Shown here: positions 24,702-33,629 of the stretch, piece by piece
How the letters are laid out: the number at the start of each line of letters is the position of its first letter
Position numbering within the stretch: the stretch's first letter is position 1
DNA from: Nocardioides sp. Root682
Lineage (GTDB): Bacteria > Actinomycetota > Actinomycetes > Propionibacteriales > Nocardioidaceae
Reading direction: 5' to 3'
NCBI RefSeq assembly: GCF_001427795.1
Contig: NZ_LMHJ01000002.1
Location: forward strand, 186,001-250,000
DNA: 64,000 bases
Notes under the pieces: generated by a model
The model's input: only the letters and a program-made list of their open reading frames with translations
Told to the model about the DNA's origin: nothing
Database searches by the model: none
Position numbers and translations under genes: made by a program

Positions 24702-26543
24702 GTGCTCAGCTCGTCATCTTTCCGTCTGCCCGCGCTGGTCGTCTCCACGTCGTTGACGGTGGGCGGGCTGGTGGCCATGGCCGCGACGCCGGCCTCGGCC
24801 GACCCGTTGCCCGCCCCGACGCCGGTCTGCTCGTCGACGACGGCGTCCTGCTCGGTGACCTTTGACCACACCGGCGGCCCGGCCACCTTCACTGTCCCGG
24901 TGGGCGTGACGTCGGTCGACCTCGACGTGTACGGCGCGCAGGGCTCGAACAACGGTTGGTACAACAGCTCCTACGGCGGCAAGGGCGGTCGTACGGCGGC
25001 CACGCTCGCCGTCACGCCGGGAGACCACGTCGACCTTCTCGTCGGCCAGTCCGGATCGCCGGGGACCGGCGCCACGTACGGCGGTGGTGGTGCCTCGGGC
25101 GGTGGCCAGAGCTACCTCGGCTCGGGCGGCGGCGGCTCGTTCGTCTTCGACGCTGACGGTGACCTGCTCGTGGCCGCCGGCGGTGGGGGTGGCGGAGGAT
25201 CCAACATCCAGGGTGGTGACGGAGCCGGCGCCGCCCAGAGTGGTGGCAACGGCGGGGTCGAGAGCGTCTGGACCGAGTACGGCGACTCGGGGGCGCAGGG
25301 TGCCTCGCCGACGGCCGGTGGCGCCGGCGGACGCAACGAGGCCCACTTCGCCTTCGGTACGGCGGGCGGCGGTCCGGCCGACGCCGGTGCCCCGGGCCAG
25401 GGTGGCGGTGGCGGATACAGCCCCTACAACCCGTACTTCAGCGGTGCCGGCGGCGGTGGCGGCTACTACGGCGGAGGCGGCGGTGGTGCCTTCCACGGTG
25501 GCGCCGGTGGCTCCGGCTTTGCTGACCCGGCCTCGACCGATGTCGTTGCCGAGACCGGTGTCCGCAACGGCGACGGCGTGGTCACGGTGACCTACGACCG
25601 CCCCGCTCCGGAGACGGCACTGACCGCTGCCCCGGACGGCGGCAGCGTTGACGGCGACAGCGTCACCTTCACTGCGGAGGTCACCAGCACCGTGGCGACG
25701 GCGACCGGCACGGTCGCGTTCACCGACGGCGAGACGACGATCCCGGACTGCGAAGCGGTTGCTCTCGTCGCGGGCGAGGCCGTCTGCGAGACGTCTGCCT
25801 TGGCACCCGGGAGCCACGACGTGGTCGCGACCTACTCCGGCGACGTGCTCCTTGCCCCGGCCGAGTTCGGTACGACGTACGCCGTGGCCCACAAGCCGGT
25901 CCACGTCACGACGACCTCACTCCCCGGCGGCCAGACCGGATCGCCGTACTCGGCGCAGCTGACCGCCGAGGACGGTCTCGGCCCGTATACGTGGCACGTC
26001 ACCGCCGGCAGCCTTCCGCCCGGCATGACCCTCTCGCCGGACGGTGCCCTCTCCGGTACGCCGACGGCCGTCAGTTCTGGTGGCGCGGTCACCTTCGAGG
26101 TGAGTGACGCGCAGGACGTGCCGTTCACCGATTCCCTCGAGCTCACGCTGAGCGTGCTGCTGACCGATGTCGTCCGACCGACCGCCACGATCACCGTCCC
26201 CAGGGGCCTTGCGGCCTACCGCGTCGCATCCTGGCGCACCCTGACCGGCACGGCCCGCGACTCCGGCGACGGCGTGAAGAACGTGAGCGTCCGCGTCATC
26301 GAGAAGCGCGGCACCGGCTGGTACGGCTACCAGGCGAGCACCGGCCGCTGGGTCAGGACGAGCTCGACCACTGCTGCCTGGAACGTCGCGACCCCGCGGA
26401 CCGTCGCCGTCACCAACGGCGTCTGGAAGTCGCCGGTCGTGGGCCTGACCCAGGGCCGGATCGCTGTCCGGGTCCGCGCTACCGACAACGCTGGGAACAG
26501 GTCCGAGACCGCGCGTACGGCGCACGTGCTCGACCGGCGCTGA
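24702..26543 (+). CDS. Secreted glycine-rich protein with Ig-like repeats
   Basis: A 613-residue exported protein. GTG 24702 follows GGAGGA (24692-24697); the frame is open further upstream without a ribosome site. A signal peptide (ALVVSTSLTVGGLVAMAA then ATPASA) is predicted to be cleaved before DPLP. Residues about 40-300 form a glycine-rich domain that begins with two beta-strands (GGPATFTVPVGVTSVDLDVYGAQG) and carries long Gly runs. Then come a bacterial Ig-like domain (about 310-400), a putative He_PIG-type Ig domain (SLPPGMTLSPDGALSGTP), and a C-terminal Ig-like module. No catalytic domain is visible, so a surface, adhesive or matrix role is likely. A weak palindrome (26561-26572) follows the gene. 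Confidence 0.85.
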   Translation: MLSSSSFRLPALVVSTSLTVGGLVAMAATPASADPLPAPTPVCSSTTASCSVTFDHTGGPATFTVPVGVTSVDLDVYGAQGSNNGWYNSSYGGKGGRTAATLAVTPGDHVDLLVGQSGSPGTGATYGGGGASGGGQSYLGSGGGGSFVFDADGDLLVAAGGGGGGGSNIQGGDGAGAAQSGGNGGVESVWTEYGDSGAQGASPTAGGAGGRNEAHFAFGTAGGGPADAGAPGQGGGGGYSPYNPYFSGAGGGGGYYGGGGGGAFHGGAGGSGFADPASTDVVAETGVRNGDGVVTVTYDRPAPETALTAAPDGGSVDGDSVTFTAEVTSTVATATGTVAFTDGETTIPDCEAVALVAGEAVCETSALAPGSHDVVATYSGDVLLAPAEFGTTYAVAHKPVHVTTTSLPGGQTGSPYSAQLTAEDGLGPYTWHVTAGSLPPGMTLSPDGALSGTPTAVSSGGAVTFEVSDAQDVPFTDSLELTLSVLLTDVVRPTATITVPRGLAAYRVASWRTLTGTARDSGDGVKNVSVRVIEKRGTGWYGYQASTGRWVRTSSTTAAWNVATPRTVAVTNGVWKSPVVGLTQGRIAVRVRATDNAGNRSETARTAHVLDRR

Positions 26544-26640
26544 CGCAGCCGGTTCGGACCGAGGGATCCCTCCGGTTCTGCAATGCTGCGTGCGACTGGC
26601 CGGTCGGCGGCCAGCGCCAATCAGACGATCGGGAGCTGAC

Positions 26641-27570
26641 GTGGGCCTGTTCAAGAAGCGATCTGTCGAACCGGAACAACCCGATGACGCACTGACTGTC
26701 CTGACCGCATCAGAGGCCAACGAGTTCCGTTCACTCGTACGTGTGGCCTTTGCCGAGCTCGGGCTCGAAGTGGTGATCCACCCCGACCACGCCGTTGACG
26801 ACACCGGCCGCCAGTTCGGGTTCTGGAACATCGCCACCCAGTGCGCAGACGAGCGGCGCCCAGAGTGGCGCCGTCTGATTCGTGAGCACGTACGCCGAGT
26901 GGTCGCGAGCCTGGATGCTCCGGATCCTTTCGAGGGCATCGATCGTGATGAAGCCGCCAGCCGCACATTCGCACGCCTGTATCCCGACGATGCACTTCCT
27001 TCTCTTGAGGACTACCCGCACAGTCAGTTCGCCCCCGGAATCGTCGAGATGCTCGCGCTCGACCTGCCCGAGACCGTCGCGGTCTTCAATCGAGAGAACG
27101 CCGCCAGGCTCGGCAACTGGGAGAGCATCCGGGCGCACGGGGTGGCGAACCTGGCCGCGCTCCCAGCGGAGAGGCTCGAGACCCTGGATGGGCCGGGTGG
27201 TGGAAGGTTCACCGCGCTGCTGGGCGACTCCGTCTACACGGGGAGCCGGGCCCTGCTTCTCCCGGGACTCGCAACGCAGTTGACCGGAGAGGACGTGTCC
27301 GACTTCGGATGGTTGATGAGCGTTCCGAACCGTCACCAGGTCGTGTGGCACATGATCCGCGACAGCTCTGTCATCACCGCTCTGAACGGCATGGCCCACT
27401 TCACCGTGATGGGCTTCAGTGACTCGCCCGGCCCCGTCAGTCCGCACGTTTACTGGTGGGACGGGTCCGGCTACGAGCAGCTCACCCGCATCGATGGAAC
27501 GGGCGCGATCGCCATCCACGCAGGCCCTGCTTTCACGGACGTTCTCAACACGCTCATGGCGGACGAGTAG
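26641..27570 (+). CDS. Uncharacterised protein, first gene of an accessory stretch
   Basis: A 309-residue soluble protein I do not recognise. GTG 26641 is preceded by GGGAG 5 nt upstream. Notable segments are FGFWNIATQCADERRPEWRR near residue 60 and PVSPHVYWWDGSGYEQLTRI near the C-terminus. No signal peptide or membrane helix is seen. Codon use and base composition look less biased than in the flanking catabolic genes. Neighbours downstream include immunity-protein-like genes, so a role in conflict systems is possible but unproven. Confidence 0.7.
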   Translation: MGLFKKRSVEPEQPDDALTVLTASEANEFRSLVRVAFAELGLEVVIHPDHAVDDTGRQFGFWNIATQCADERRPEWRRLIREHVRRVVASLDAPDPFEGIDRDEAASRTFARLYPDDALPSLEDYPHSQFAPGIVEMLALDLPETVAVFNRENAARLGNWESIRAHGVANLAALPAERLETLDGPGGGRFTALLGDSVYTGSRALLLPGLATQLTGEDVSDFGWLMSVPNRHQVVWHMIRDSSVITALNGMAHFTVMGFSDSPGPVSPHVYWWDGSGYEQLTRIDGTGAIAIHAGPAFTDVLNTLMADE

Positions 27571-27639
27571 CCCCACCGGCCGGCTTCCGTGGGAGAGTGA
27601 AAGGCGGCATGTCAGTGCGTCGGTGATGGAGACTGGAGC

Positions 27640-27903
27640 GTGCCCATTCCAACCCGCGACGAGATCAAGTTGGTTCTAGAAGGCTTGCTCCGAGGCACCA
27701 CATCACCCGCGGAGGCCAGCACCTGGGTAGTGAGACGTCTGTATGAGGCGCCGGACCCCGCGTCATGGAACGAAGCGACCGAGGACGCGCTCTCAGCTCT
27801 CGCGATCGCCGACGCACAGACGGGACCCAGCACGTACCTCTATGGAACCGAGGACTTCGCCACTTGGCTTGACGAGTTCCGCGAAGCTTGGCCCGGCGCC
27901 TAA
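27640..27903 (+). CDS. Small hypothetical acidic protein
   Basis: An 87-residue protein starting at GTG 27640, with GGAG immediately upstream. The pattern TRDEIKLVLEGLLRGTTSPAEASTW followed by a WNEATEDALSALAIAD helix resembles a small actinobacterial family often found near toxin or immunity genes; I cannot name it with certainty. It is acidic and probably all-helical. It lies in the same orientation and 69 nt after the previous unknown gene. Confidence 0.6.
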   Translation: MPIPTRDEIKLVLEGLLRGTTSPAEASTWVVRRLYEAPDPASWNEATEDALSALAIADAQTGPSTYLYGTEDFATWLDEFREAWPGA

Positions 27904-27935
27904 ACGCGGCATGAGTGAGCTCTTGCTGGACCCGG

Positions 27936-28352
27936 CTAGAGCTCGTCCCACTGACCAAGCGACGCGGGCTCAACACCTGCGACGAAGTCCTCGACGATCT
28001 TGCGCGCACGCCGGGCGGTAGAGACGAAGTCGCCGGTGAAGGGATGACTCCCCTCGAGGATGGGAACCTCGACCGCGACATCACCATTCACTGAGCCGCC
28101 CCCGCGCAAGAGAAGGGTGCGCTCGGCTGACGCGAATTGATGGACCACGCCGTTGTCGCCACTGAACGAGAGCGCAAGCATGGGAAACACGCGGCCTGCG
28201 AGTGACACTTCTGCGTATCCCGTCCCCACCTGGCTGAGAAGTTCCACTCGCTCGATGAACACCAGGGCATCAGTCCGTTCCTGTCGCGTGCGAAACTCGC
28301 CGGTCACGGGGTCGGTCGCGCGCCAGTCACATTCCGTTGCGTCAGCGGCCAC
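27936..28352 (-). CDS. Hypothetical protein, possibly immunity-like
   Basis: A 138-residue beta-rich soluble protein starting at GTG 28352. It has segments such as RVFPMLALSFSGDNGVVHQF and EVPILEGSHPFTGDFVSTAR. Size, composition and the central strand pattern resemble small immunity proteins of the Imm1 type, but no diagnostic motif could be confirmed by eye. It is on the same strand as the SUFU-domain gene 60 nt upstream. Confidence 0.6.
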   Translation of the reverse strand: MAADATECDWRATDPVTGEFRTRQERTDALVFIERVELLSQVGTGYAEVSLAGRVFPMLALSFSGDNGVVHQFASAERTLLLRGGGSVNGDVAVEVPILEGSHPFTGDFVSTARRARKIVEDFVAGVEPASLGQWDEL

Positions 28353-28412
28353 ACACGGAGGCTACCGACCAACCGGCCTCGACCGCGGGGCGCAGCAGGT
28401 CAGGGCGGTCGC

Positions 28413-28991
28413 CTAGACCACGGAGTCTCGGTCGACCTTCCAATAGTGAAGCCCGGCCTCGTCGAATCGAGTCTCCAGGGCCTCGACCCCCTGTGCCACC
28501 TTGAACGACCGCTCCGCCTCACTGATCGGCAGGAGCCACAGGAATTCGACGTGTCGGTCGCCGACGTGGCAGGTCTGGAGATCCGGACCGAAGGGGTACG
28601 GCAGACTGACCAAGAGGTGATCACACGTCGCGCCGGGAAGCCATGGTTCGCCGATGGGCATCGTGTGTCCGAGGTCGAGACGTCCACCACGGTGGTAGAA
28701 CACGGTCATTGCCAGTAGTTCAACGGCACGGTCATCCGCGTTGGCTGTGCAGATCACGAACTCCAACCCGAAATTCTTGTCGGCCGTCGCGGCCCAGCCA
28801 CCGACCGATGCATAGACCCACACGTCGGCGGGAGTCGACGGGGCCATGCGCAACACTCGAAAGTGCGGGTTCTGCTCGAGGATCGGACCAGCGTGCCAGG
28901 TGAAGGCTTCGATCGTGCGCCCCGCGAAGAAGCGCCGGACGTGTTCCTCAAGCGCACCACACACATCGTCACACGGCAGAAAGTCAGGCAC
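28413..28991 (-). CDS. Suppressor of fused (SUFU) domain protein
   Basis: A 192-residue SUFU-domain protein with GTG start at 28991. The core pattern is visible: GRTIEAFTWHAGPILEQNPHF, then GFEFVICTA-like FGLEFVICTANADD, then HLLVSLPYPFGPDLQTCHVG and FLWLLPISEAERSF. In bacteria, SUFU proteins are known as immunity proteins against polymorphic and contact-dependent toxins. No matching toxin gene is adjacent, so it may be an orphan immunity gene protecting against foreign toxins (inference). Confidence 0.85.
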   Translation of the reverse strand: MPDFLPCDDVCGALEEHVRRFFAGRTIEAFTWHAGPILEQNPHFRVLRMAPSTPADVWVYASVGGWAATADKNFGLEFVICTANADDRAVELLAMTVFYHRGGRLDLGHTMPIGEPWLPGATCDHLLVSLPYPFGPDLQTCHVGDRHVEFLWLLPISEAERSFKVAQGVEALETRFDEAGLHYWKVDRDSVV

Positions 28992-29107
28992 CGCGCGAGT
29001 CTAGGGTGCGGGAGTTGGCACGCTCGCTCATCGGCAGGACAGAGCTGAACGCGGCGTGTGAGTGCGGATCGCCGAGGCTGCAGACGACGCCATGACACTC
29101 TTGCGAC

Positions 29108-29491
29108 ATGGACACCTGGCCCCCTGTCGCGGCCGCCGCCGCGTTATTGGTTGCTGGCGTCGGGTACCTACTTCTGGACACACTCCTGAATGTCGCAGGT
29201 GACGCTGCGACGAGGAGCGCCAAGGAGTCCGCGTTTCGCCGCCCCTCGTCGGCCGCACGTCGTGGCCACCATCGGGTGCTGATGAAGAGTGGATATGTCA
29301 GCGCTGTGCTGGCTCTTCTTGCTGCCTTGCTTTGGCTGGCTGTTGCAACAAACGGACGCAGCGACCACGCGGCTGACGCAAGGATGTTCGCCTGGGCCGT
29401 GCTCGGCCTCGCCACGCTGGCCGGCGTCTTGCTGACTCGCTGGTGGCGGCTTGCTGGCAGGCATCTTGGTGGTTACACCCCACGCTCCTGA
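29108..29491 (+). CDS. Small hypothetical membrane protein
   Basis: A 127-residue protein with three hydrophobic segments: an N-terminal PVAAAAALLVAGVGYLLLDT, a central VSAVLALLAALLWLAV and a C-terminal WAVLGLATLAGVLLTRWW. A basic loop of about 30 residues lies between the first two. ATG 29108 is the only sensible start. It is divergent from the SUFU gene. No family is recognised. Confidence 0.6.
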   Translation: MDTWPPVAAAAALLVAGVGYLLLDTLLNVAGDAATRSAKESAFRRPSSAARRGHHRVLMKSGYVSAVLALLAALLWLAVATNGRSDHAADARMFAWAVLGLATLAGVLLTRWWRLAGRHLGGYTPRS

Positions 29492-29577
29492 TCGGACTGG
29501 ACTCGGAGCGACCGATCGGCGGCATGGTCGAGCGTTCGGAACTGAACGCCTCTCGGTGTCGGACATCAAACGGGCCA

Positions 29578-30867
29578 TTAGTGGTCGTTGTCGGCCGACG
29601 GATCCGGGTCGAAGTTGAACGTCTTGCAGAAGGCCTCGAAGTACCCGGACGGCATCGGCGGTGGGTTCTCGAAGATCAGTTGGGGTGTGATGATCGCTTG
29701 CCCGAACTCTGATCGCGCCTGTTTGAGGATCGTGGGCTCCATCCTCCAAGCAAGGGCTTCGCCGATGTCGTCCGTTGGTGCGAACCATGCTGTCGGGTCG
29801 ACATGAGTGACCCGGTGGAAGCCGTTGCCCAGGTCAGCGGTTGTCCAGTGGGTGCGATCGAGGCGGGTCTTCTCGAGTTGGCTGGTGGAAAGGACCTGGT
29901 CGACGTACGCGTCGAAGACATGGTCGGCGAGCAGATGACGGGCACGGAATCCGAGTCGGGCGTACCTGTCGTTGGCTGTCATCGGTGCGGGTGGCCAAAA
30001 TCGGGCGAATACGTCGCCCCGGTCGTTTGGCATTGTGCTCAAGCCTTTGACGAAGCTGACTGATGCCAGCGGGCCGACGGCCTCGAGTAGACCTCTCACG
30101 TCGCTCAGTTGGTCCTCGCGTGGGACCGAGCGTTCGTACTCGGTCGCGATGATCAGGCCGGTGTCTTGGGTGTGCAGTTGCCGCAGAGCTGTGTCGCCGC
30201 TCGTTGCTCGAAACCGGAGTCGGTTGGACTTGCCGTGCCCCAGGGTCGAGCACAGCATGTCCAACGCGGTTGTGGGATCGATGTGGAACTGCGCTGAGTC
30301 GATGGTCATCCAGTAGTCGGTTCCGCCTTGAATCACCCAATCGACGATCGGCGCCAAGGCCTCTCGCGTCGCCGTTGCCTCGACCCACCAACCCTCTCGG
30401 GGTACACCTCCTTCGTAGGGCATCGACGTGAAGTAGGCCTCGACGTCGATCGGAAGCACGAACATCGCGCTGAGCGCGGGCTTCGAGCGGTTGTCGAAGT
30501 AGGGGTGGCTCTCGTCCTTGGCTGGTCGCAGCGTTCCCGACACGCCCCGCTGATACAGCCCGGCAGCCAGAACCTCCAGCAGGTGGGTCAACGCCTTCGC
30601 GGGCTCGCACTCGTCGACCACTGCGAGGGGGCCTCGTGGCCCCGGGACGGGCTCGGCGATCTGCAGGTAGAGCTTGTGGTCGTCTTCGAGTTCGCCCAAG
30701 AGCGGCCAGATCTCGTGCGCAAGGACATCCGCCAGCGCATCGCGTGCCGTGGCCCAGTCGTCGGAGGTGTCGAGCCACAGCAACCTGCCGCCACCTACGA
30801 ACCCGGCTCGTTTGAAGGCGCTGAGCGTGTAATGCACCGACCGATCATCATCAGCGGGGTATGCCAC
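29578..30867 (-). CDS. Uncharacterised protein
   Basis: A protein of about 429 residues I do not recognise. I place the start at GTG 30867 (VAYPADDDRSVHYTLSAFKR); the frame stays open to 30963 but the extra residues look non-coding, so the start is uncertain. No signal peptide or membrane span is seen. Recognisable pieces include GHGKSNRLRFRATSG and PQLIFENPPPMPSGYFEAF. It is moderately acidic at the C-terminus (DPDPSADNDH). It closes the accessory stretch that begins at 26641; it may be a conflict-related orphan. Confidence 0.6.
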   Translation of the reverse strand: MAYPADDDRSVHYTLSAFKRAGFVGGGRLLWLDTSDDWATARDALADVLAHEIWPLLGELEDDHKLYLQIAEPVPGPRGPLAVVDECEPAKALTHLLEVLAAGLYQRGVSGTLRPAKDESHPYFDNRSKPALSAMFVLPIDVEAYFTSMPYEGGVPREGWWVEATATREALAPIVDWVIQGGTDYWMTIDSAQFHIDPTTALDMLCSTLGHGKSNRLRFRATSGDTALRQLHTQDTGLIIATEYERSVPREDQLSDVRGLLEAVGPLASVSFVKGLSTMPNDRGDVFARFWPPAPMTANDRYARLGFRARHLLADHVFDAYVDQVLSTSQLEKTRLDRTHWTTADLGNGFHRVTHVDPTAWFAPTDDIGEALAWRMEPTILKQARSEFGQAIITPQLIFENPPPMPSGYFEAFCKTFNFDPDPSADNDH

Positions 30868-31041
30868 AGCGGGCGGACCGTCCCTTCTTGGCAGCTTTGT
30901 CGATTCGCACGCCAAGTATGGCGGGCGGCGCAGGGACTCGCGGCCAACAGACCCGCACCACATCGAGAGACCCTCAACTCCTCAATACCGCCGACAGAGG
31001 CAGATCCGTGCGGTCCTCCTTATGACGGTGATCGCACTCCG

Positions 31042-31100
31042 CCGGTTGGGCAGAAATGGCGCAGTCCAGGCCGTTCCGGACGCCGATTCCGCCCAACCGG
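31042..31100. terminator. Long imperfect hairpin downstream of the TetR gene
   Basis: CCGGTTGGGC at 31042-31051 and GCCCAACCGG at 31091-31100 are perfect; the arms extend to 20 bp (31042-31061 and 31081-31100) with three mismatches, and an inner GTCC/GGAC continues the stem. It lies 143 bp beyond the stop of the minus-strand TetR gene, in a 375-bp gap (30868-31242) where I found no gene. A terminator is the simplest reading; a remnant mobile-element end is possible. Confidence 0.5.
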
Positions 31101-31242
31101 GCTGAGACGTCAGGCCGCGGTGGGCGATCGACCCGGCGGCTGTCCCAGCAGCCAGCCCGCAGGCATGTGCGTGCGGTTCCGACCTAGTGCAGACGCGGCG
31201 GATTGCAGCCTCACCCAGGACAGACTGGGGAACTGGCTGGTG

Positions 31243-31830
31243 TCAGGGCAGTACTGGCGCCATCGATCGCAGCGCCTCGTCCAGGTAGTCCGCGTAGGAG
31301 CTGCCGGGGTTGGCGCGCCAGTGCTCCTGCGCCGCATCCAGGCAGGCGACCGCGCAGGCGGCAATGGCCACCTGCGCCATCGGTGTGAGGTCGGGGTGCC
31401 GGGCGCCGACCAGGGGAGCGAACAAGTCGATCCAGCGCTGGCGGCGCTGCTCGACGAAGGCCCGGGTGGAGGCGGGCTTGAGCATGTCCAGGACCTGGGC
31501 AGCCAGGCTGGGGGAGTCGTCCGCGACGCGAGCCAGGTCAACCAGCACCACGCTCAGGGCGGTCCAAGCTGGCTGTTCGGCGGGCTGGGCTTCGATCTGG
31601 TCGGCGAGTTGCTGACCGACGTCGGCAAGGAACTCGCCGAGCAGCGCATCCTTGCTCGGGAAGTAGCGGAAGAACGTGCGTCGCGACATGCCCGAGGCGG
31701 TGGCGATCTGTTCGACGGTGACCTGATCGAACCCGTGCTCGGCGAACAACAACCACGCCTGCTCGAGCACGTGGCCCCGGATCGCGCCGCGCGCGAAGGT
31801 GCGCAGGGTGGAGTCGGCGGGCTCGGACAT
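31243..31830 (-). CDS. TetR family transcriptional regulator
   Basis: A 195-residue TetR protein. The DNA-binding helix-turn-helix is seen in FDQVTVEQIATASGMSRRTF followed by FRYFPSKDALLGEF. I start at MSEPADSTLRTF (31830) rather than the upstream in-frame ATG. It is divergent from the cholesterol oxidase gene, and a compound palindrome lies between them at 31893-31926, which is the expected site for self-regulation and control of the oxidase. Confidence 0.92.
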   Translation of the reverse strand: MSEPADSTLRTFARGAIRGHVLEQAWLLFAEHGFDQVTVEQIATASGMSRRTFFRYFPSKDALLGEFLADVGQQLADQIEAQPAEQPAWTALSVVLVDLARVADDSPSLAAQVLDMLKPASTRAFVEQRRQRWIDLFAPLVGARHPDLTPMAQVAIAACAVACLDAAQEHWRANPGSSYADYLDEALRSMAPVLP

Positions 31831-31892
31831 GGGGGTCACCGTACCGGCGGGTCGTGGTGCTCGGCAGGGACATGCCCTAGCCTGTGCTGGCA

Positions 31893-31926
31893 CTGAGTGT
31901 CACTCAGGTCACCGAATGACACTCAG
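31893..31926. promoter_or_regulatory. Compound palindromic operator between TetR and cholesterol oxidase genes
   Basis: CTGAGTGTCA (31893-31902) and TGACACTCAG (31917-31926) are perfect 10-bp arms with a 14-bp spacer. The left arm is also part of a second palindrome, CTGAGTG-T-CACTCAG (31893-31907). Overlapping dyads of this kind are common for TetR regulators that bind as two dimers. Confidence 0.65.
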
Positions 31927-31963
31927 CGTGCTCCCATGCCGCTACTCCTCCATCGGAGACTCC

Positions 31964-33589
31964 ATGCACCCCTCTCGTCGTACCTTCCTCACCGGTGCCG
32001 TGGCTGCAGCCGTGGCCGCCACGACGGGTTCGGTCGCCCCGGCCCGCGCAGCCGAAGGGTCGGTGCCCGTCGTCCAGGAGCGACACCGCGTCATCGTCGT
32101 CGGGTCCGGCTTCGGTGGCGGCGTGAGCGCGCTGCGGCTCAGCCAGGCGGGCGTTCCTGTCACCGTGCTCGAGCGCGGCCGCTGGTGGCGCACCGGGCCG
32201 AACTCGATCACGTTCCCCAACGTGCTCGCGCCCGACAAGAAGCTCCTCTGGCACGGCACCACGCCGGAAGCGGTGCAGGCCACGCTGCGACTGCTCGGTG
32301 GCGCCCTGGGGCCGGCGACGGGCGGCCTGCTCGACGTGAGTCCGTACGTCGGACTCGTCGAGCCGGTCCTCGGCAAGAACATGCTCGCCATGTGTGCCGC
32401 GGGTGTGGGTGGCGGCTCACTCGTCTACCAGGGCATGACGCTGCAGCCTGCCGCCCAGGTCTTCGAGCAGGTCATGCCCGGGGGTCTCGACTACGAGCTC
32501 ATGGACCGGACCTACTACCCCCGGGTCGCGCAGATGCTGCAGGTCGAGACTGCGCCCGACGAGCTGGTCAACACCCCCAACTACAAGGCGCCGCGCGTGT
32601 TCAAGCGGCAAGCGGAGAGGGCCGGGTTCAGCGTCGAGAAGATCCCGATGCCGATCGACTGGGACTATGCGCTCGCCGAGCTCCGTGGCGAGATGACGCC
32701 GGCGTACACCAACGGCGCGGGCGCCATGGGTGTGAACAACGGCGGCAAGCACAGCGTCGACGTCACCTACATCGACAGTGCCATCGCGACCGGCAACGTC
32801 ACGGTCCGGACCCTGCACGAGGTCACCGGGGTCGCCCGGTCGGCAGACGGGTCGTGGGTGCTCACCGTCAACCGGACCGACGAGTCCGGCAAGGTCCTCG
32901 AGCGGATCGAGATGACCACCGGTGCGCTGATCATGGCCGCCGGCACCATGAACACGACTCGGCTGCTCGTCGAGGCTCGGGCCCGCGGGACCGTCACTGA
33001 CCTGCCCGACGAGCTCGGCACCGACTGGGGCACCAACGGTGACCGCATCTACGTCTGGACCGATCTGATCGACAACTTCGGCGCAGCCCAGGGTGGCCCG
33101 GTCGTCTACGGCTCGAAGGAATGGGCCGACCCGGCGCTGGCCAACACGATCATCCAGGCGTCGATCCCGCCGGTGCCGCTGGCGACCAACGTCGCCACGA
33201 TGCTCGTCGGATTCGGCGTCAGCGAGGGCCGCGGACAGTTCCGGTACGACGACCTGACCGGTCGTGCCGTCCTCGACTGGCCGGCGAACGGCGACACCGC
33301 AGTTCACCGACGGATCGGGCAGCGGATCCGCGCGACCGCCGGGCTCACGGGTCCGGTGCTGGACACGCACCTCGTCGTACCCAGCACCTGGCACCCGCTC
33401 GGCGGTGCCTCGATGGGTACGACCTGCGACCTCGACGGCCGCGTGCTGGGTCAGCGGGGGCTCTACGTCCTGGACGGTGCGTTGATCCCGGGAACGACCG
33501 CCGGGTGCAACCCGTCGATGACGATCGCCGCCGTCGCCGAACGCGCTCTCGACAACATCGTGCGCAACGACGTCGGCACGCTGATCTGA
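31964..33589 (+). CDS. Cholesterol oxidase-like GMC oxidoreductase, secreted by Tat
   Basis: A 541-residue class I cholesterol oxidase-like flavoprotein. A twin-arginine signal (HPSRRTFLTGAVAAAVAATT) precedes the mature start near ARAAEGS. The FAD fold VIVVGSGFGGGVSALRLSQA, the conserved AAGTMNTTRLLVEAR, the active-site histidine in STWHPLGGASMGTTCDLDGR and the asparagine in TTAGCNPSMTIAAVAE all match this family. Such enzymes oxidise and isomerise 3-beta-hydroxysterols to 3-keto-4-ene steroids using O2. ATG 31964 gives the complete Tat signal. A TetR regulator and palindrome lie upstream. Sterol specificity is likely but other steroids are possible. Confidence 0.88.
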   Translation: MHPSRRTFLTGAVAAAVAATTGSVAPARAAEGSVPVVQERHRVIVVGSGFGGGVSALRLSQAGVPVTVLERGRWWRTGPNSITFPNVLAPDKKLLWHGTTPEAVQATLRLLGGALGPATGGLLDVSPYVGLVEPVLGKNMLAMCAAGVGGGSLVYQGMTLQPAAQVFEQVMPGGLDYELMDRTYYPRVAQMLQVETAPDELVNTPNYKAPRVFKRQAERAGFSVEKIPMPIDWDYALAELRGEMTPAYTNGAGAMGVNNGGKHSVDVTYIDSAIATGNVTVRTLHEVTGVARSADGSWVLTVNRTDESGKVLERIEMTTGALIMAAGTMNTTRLLVEARARGTVTDLPDELGTDWGTNGDRIYVWTDLIDNFGAAQGGPVVYGSKEWADPALANTIIQASIPPVPLATNVATMLVGFGVSEGRGQFRYDDLTGRAVLDWPANGDTAVHRRIGQRIRATAGLTGPVLDTHLVVPSTWHPLGGASMGTTCDLDGRVLGQRGLYVLDGALIPGTTAGCNPSMTIAAVAERALDNIVRNDVGTLI

Positions 33590-33629
33590 CCTTGCGCTGC
33601 GGCGCCTTGGCAGGAGCCAGCGCCAGCAC

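Noticed and set aside
26561..26572. GAGGGATCCCTC palindrome after the secreted protein gene
   Set aside because: A perfect dyad without loop bases and with poorly matched flanks; too weak to call a terminator.
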